Assembly (NCBI GenBank): GCA_038380435.1 | Contig: JAWZYU010000728.1 | Coordinates: 1 to 64,000 of the forward strand | Direction of reading: 5' to 3' | Source of the DNA: Ryuthela nishihirai | Lineage: Eukaryota; Arthropoda; Arachnida; Araneae; Heptathelidae | Length of the DNA: 64,000 nt | Shown here: in pieces, positions 52,801-55,800 of the stretch | Numbering within the stretch: the stretch's first letter is position 1 | Layout: each line of letters opens with the position of its first letter | Notes under the pieces: model-generated | What the model was told of the DNA's origin: nothing | The model's database searches: none | Seen by the model: only the letters and a program-made list of their open reading frames with translations | Made by a program: the position numbers and the translations under genes

Positions 52801-55800
52801 AAGTTTAAGGAGGCCAAAAATTAAAAAGTAAAACTATGTTTCTTATTCTCATTTTTGAGAACATTTAAAACAAACATGAAATTCATGTGGTGAAAACATT
52901 ATTCCAGAATTGGTAAGCTAAGGTAAACAGTGTTTGCACAATGGATTAATTAAAATATTAAAAAAATTTGTGACAAACATTACTTTGAGCTCCCTTACAT
53001 TGCAAAGCCCTAAGCTGTAGCTTACTTAGCTTATGTGCCCTGCAGAGGGGGAAATTTTTTACACATAATACAGAGTGTCAGATAATAAGCAGTGCCTGAT
53101 TTGCTCACTTTTAACAACAAATAATACACATATTGTATGCTGGAACTTATGGTATGATAAAAAAAAAAATGGAATAATTGCAATCAAAGATGATAAAGAA
53201 GGGACAATTATCATAAGATTATTTAACTGCAAAACTAATTACGTACAGATAGAGTATGCAAAATTATCTTTACCAGAGTGGTTTCGAGATGTTCTACAAA
53301 GAGAACAGCATGCTTCCTGCTGATAGATGGATCATTTCCTAGCAAAATACTTGTATCCTTCCTACCTACTGTATATTCTTTATTAGGCAAAAGAGTATGA
53401 GAAATACCTGCAAAACAATGCACAATATTAGAAATAAGTAATCAATAAGACAGAGACATAAAGTATATTAAATTAAACTGTTGTAAATAAACAGTTGGAA
53501 ATTCAATAATAGGGTTTACATGGAAAATAAGCTCACCATACCAAAAATTAGTCACCCCTGCTGAATGTCACCTAATAGCGTATAACGCCTCCATGTGACT
53601 GAAGAACAGCCAAAATCCTGTCTGGCATGGATGCCACCAGTGTGTGGATGTAGTGCACATCGATATTCATCCACTCTTCCTGCTGCAAATGCCACAGTTC
53701 AGCCAGATTTGTCGGATGACTGGGACGGTGTTTCACCTGTTGCTCCAAATAGTCCCGCAAGTTTTCTATGGGATTCAAATCCCCGGATCCCGGAGATTTT
53801 CAAAGGCTTCAGGATGCTTGTTGTGCCAATCCGACACATTTCGAGCCCTGTACATATGACAATTATCATCTTGGAAGACTGGGGTATCTTTCTGGTGTTC
53901 ACTGTGGAGATGCTACACAAAAGGCAACATATGGTCATCCAGTAGCTCCATATAGCCCTTCTGGTTCAAGTGTGAAGTCACTGCAACCAAAGGACCCATT
54001 TCCTCATATGTGAAACACCCTCAGAACATCACAGAACCTCCTCCAGCTTGAACAGAACCTTGCACACAGTCCACATGGAAGGCTTCATGTGGCTTATGAT
54101 GTACCATTCGCAGCACATCATTTGAGTACAAGCAAAACGTGACTCATCTGACCAGATCACATGCTTCCAAGAGTTGACAGTTCAGTCTTTGTGGCACCAT
54201 GCCCACTGCAGCTGTGCAGTCTTGTGCAGAGCTGTTAACATGGGTCTCTTCCACAGTACTCTGCTCCATATATCTATGGCATGCAGTTCCCTTTGGAATA
54301 TTAGTTCAGAAACAACTTGTTGTAGGCCTGCATTGACTGACTGGAGCAATTCCTGCCTCATTGCAAAGCGGTTTGCCCTAACAGTGCATGACACACTGCG
54401 GCGGTCCCTATTGGTGACCACAGTCTTTCTATCGCAGTTCTGGTGATGATTAGTGGTGGAGTGCAACATACGCCACTGCTGAAAGACCTGCTGACAATAT
54501 GTTTTGATACACCTGCAAAGGCAGCAACTTCTTGTACACTATGCCCTTTGACTCAGCCAAACGCAATAACACCTTTTTGTCACTCACTCATTCACATCTT
54601 TGACGCGACCTATGTTTCACGGAGCGACTAACACACATGTGGTACACAACCACTTCTTGTCACTGTATGAACTCCTTAGCGCATGGCACAACTATTTATA
54701 GGATGCGTTTATTACTGGTATGCCCTCTGTTGCTGTTAAATGGCCATAACCCTCATACAGTGGGAGATGACTAAATTTTTTGCCCGGTGAGCTTATTTTG
54801 TTAATGTAGAACAAGTGAAGAGTTAACTGACATAATATCATGAAGTTGTGGATTCAGGTCCCTGCCTAAACTGAAAATATTTTCAGCTAACTCTTCACAA
54901 CAACTGGGAATTTAATGCTGATCTATGTTTATATATGTTGATGATAATAAATAAAAATAAGAAATATGACAAATAAGACAATATAAGAAATATGACAATG
55001 GACATGAGAAATATGACAATATAAGAAGTATGACAACTACATTGCATTGTAGCAAAGGGAAGAATGTAGCAAAAATGCTAATTTATGCCTTACTCAAGTT
55101 TTTCTTTTGTAAATACAACAAAAATCGTGGTAAATAAAACGTATTCTATATTATTGTGAATAAATATATTTTAACTTTTAACATGGCCTAATTGTATATA
55201 ATTAAATAAGATAGTGTAAAATTTCATCTTTTTGCTACCAAATTTAAATTTACTTTTGTTTAAAAAATACAATACTAAGGCTTATCTAACAATCTTTAGA
55301 CTTTCAAAAGGGTTTCAAATGGCTGATAAGTGCATTCTTCAGTCAAGTAAGAATTCATTAATACATAATAGTTCCATAAAAAACACAACATTGTTAAAAG
55401 GACCACAATGGTAAACTAAAATCAGAAGTTCCATAACTTCTAAAATTAAATTCTTATGGGATAAGTGAACAGAGACAAATTAAGAATTCAAATAAAACAA
55501 CCTTTAGTGCTAGACGTAAACGGGAAGGGGGGGGGTCAAACCTTTAGTGTTAGACGTGATAGGTTTCGTTCATCACAAGGGATTGGTACACAGCTTTCCT
55601 ATTACTATATGTCTAGCTACCATCTAGATCTATTGCAATATATATTTTATAAGATATTAAAATTTCTCTACCTGTAAGAAATATAACATACCAGTAAAAG
55701 TGCTGATCAGGGGACTGGTGGCATATCATCCTCAGCAATGATAACTGTAAAATATCCAGCCAAAATGACATAGGTTGGGTTGGGCTGTTTTACCTCTGAG

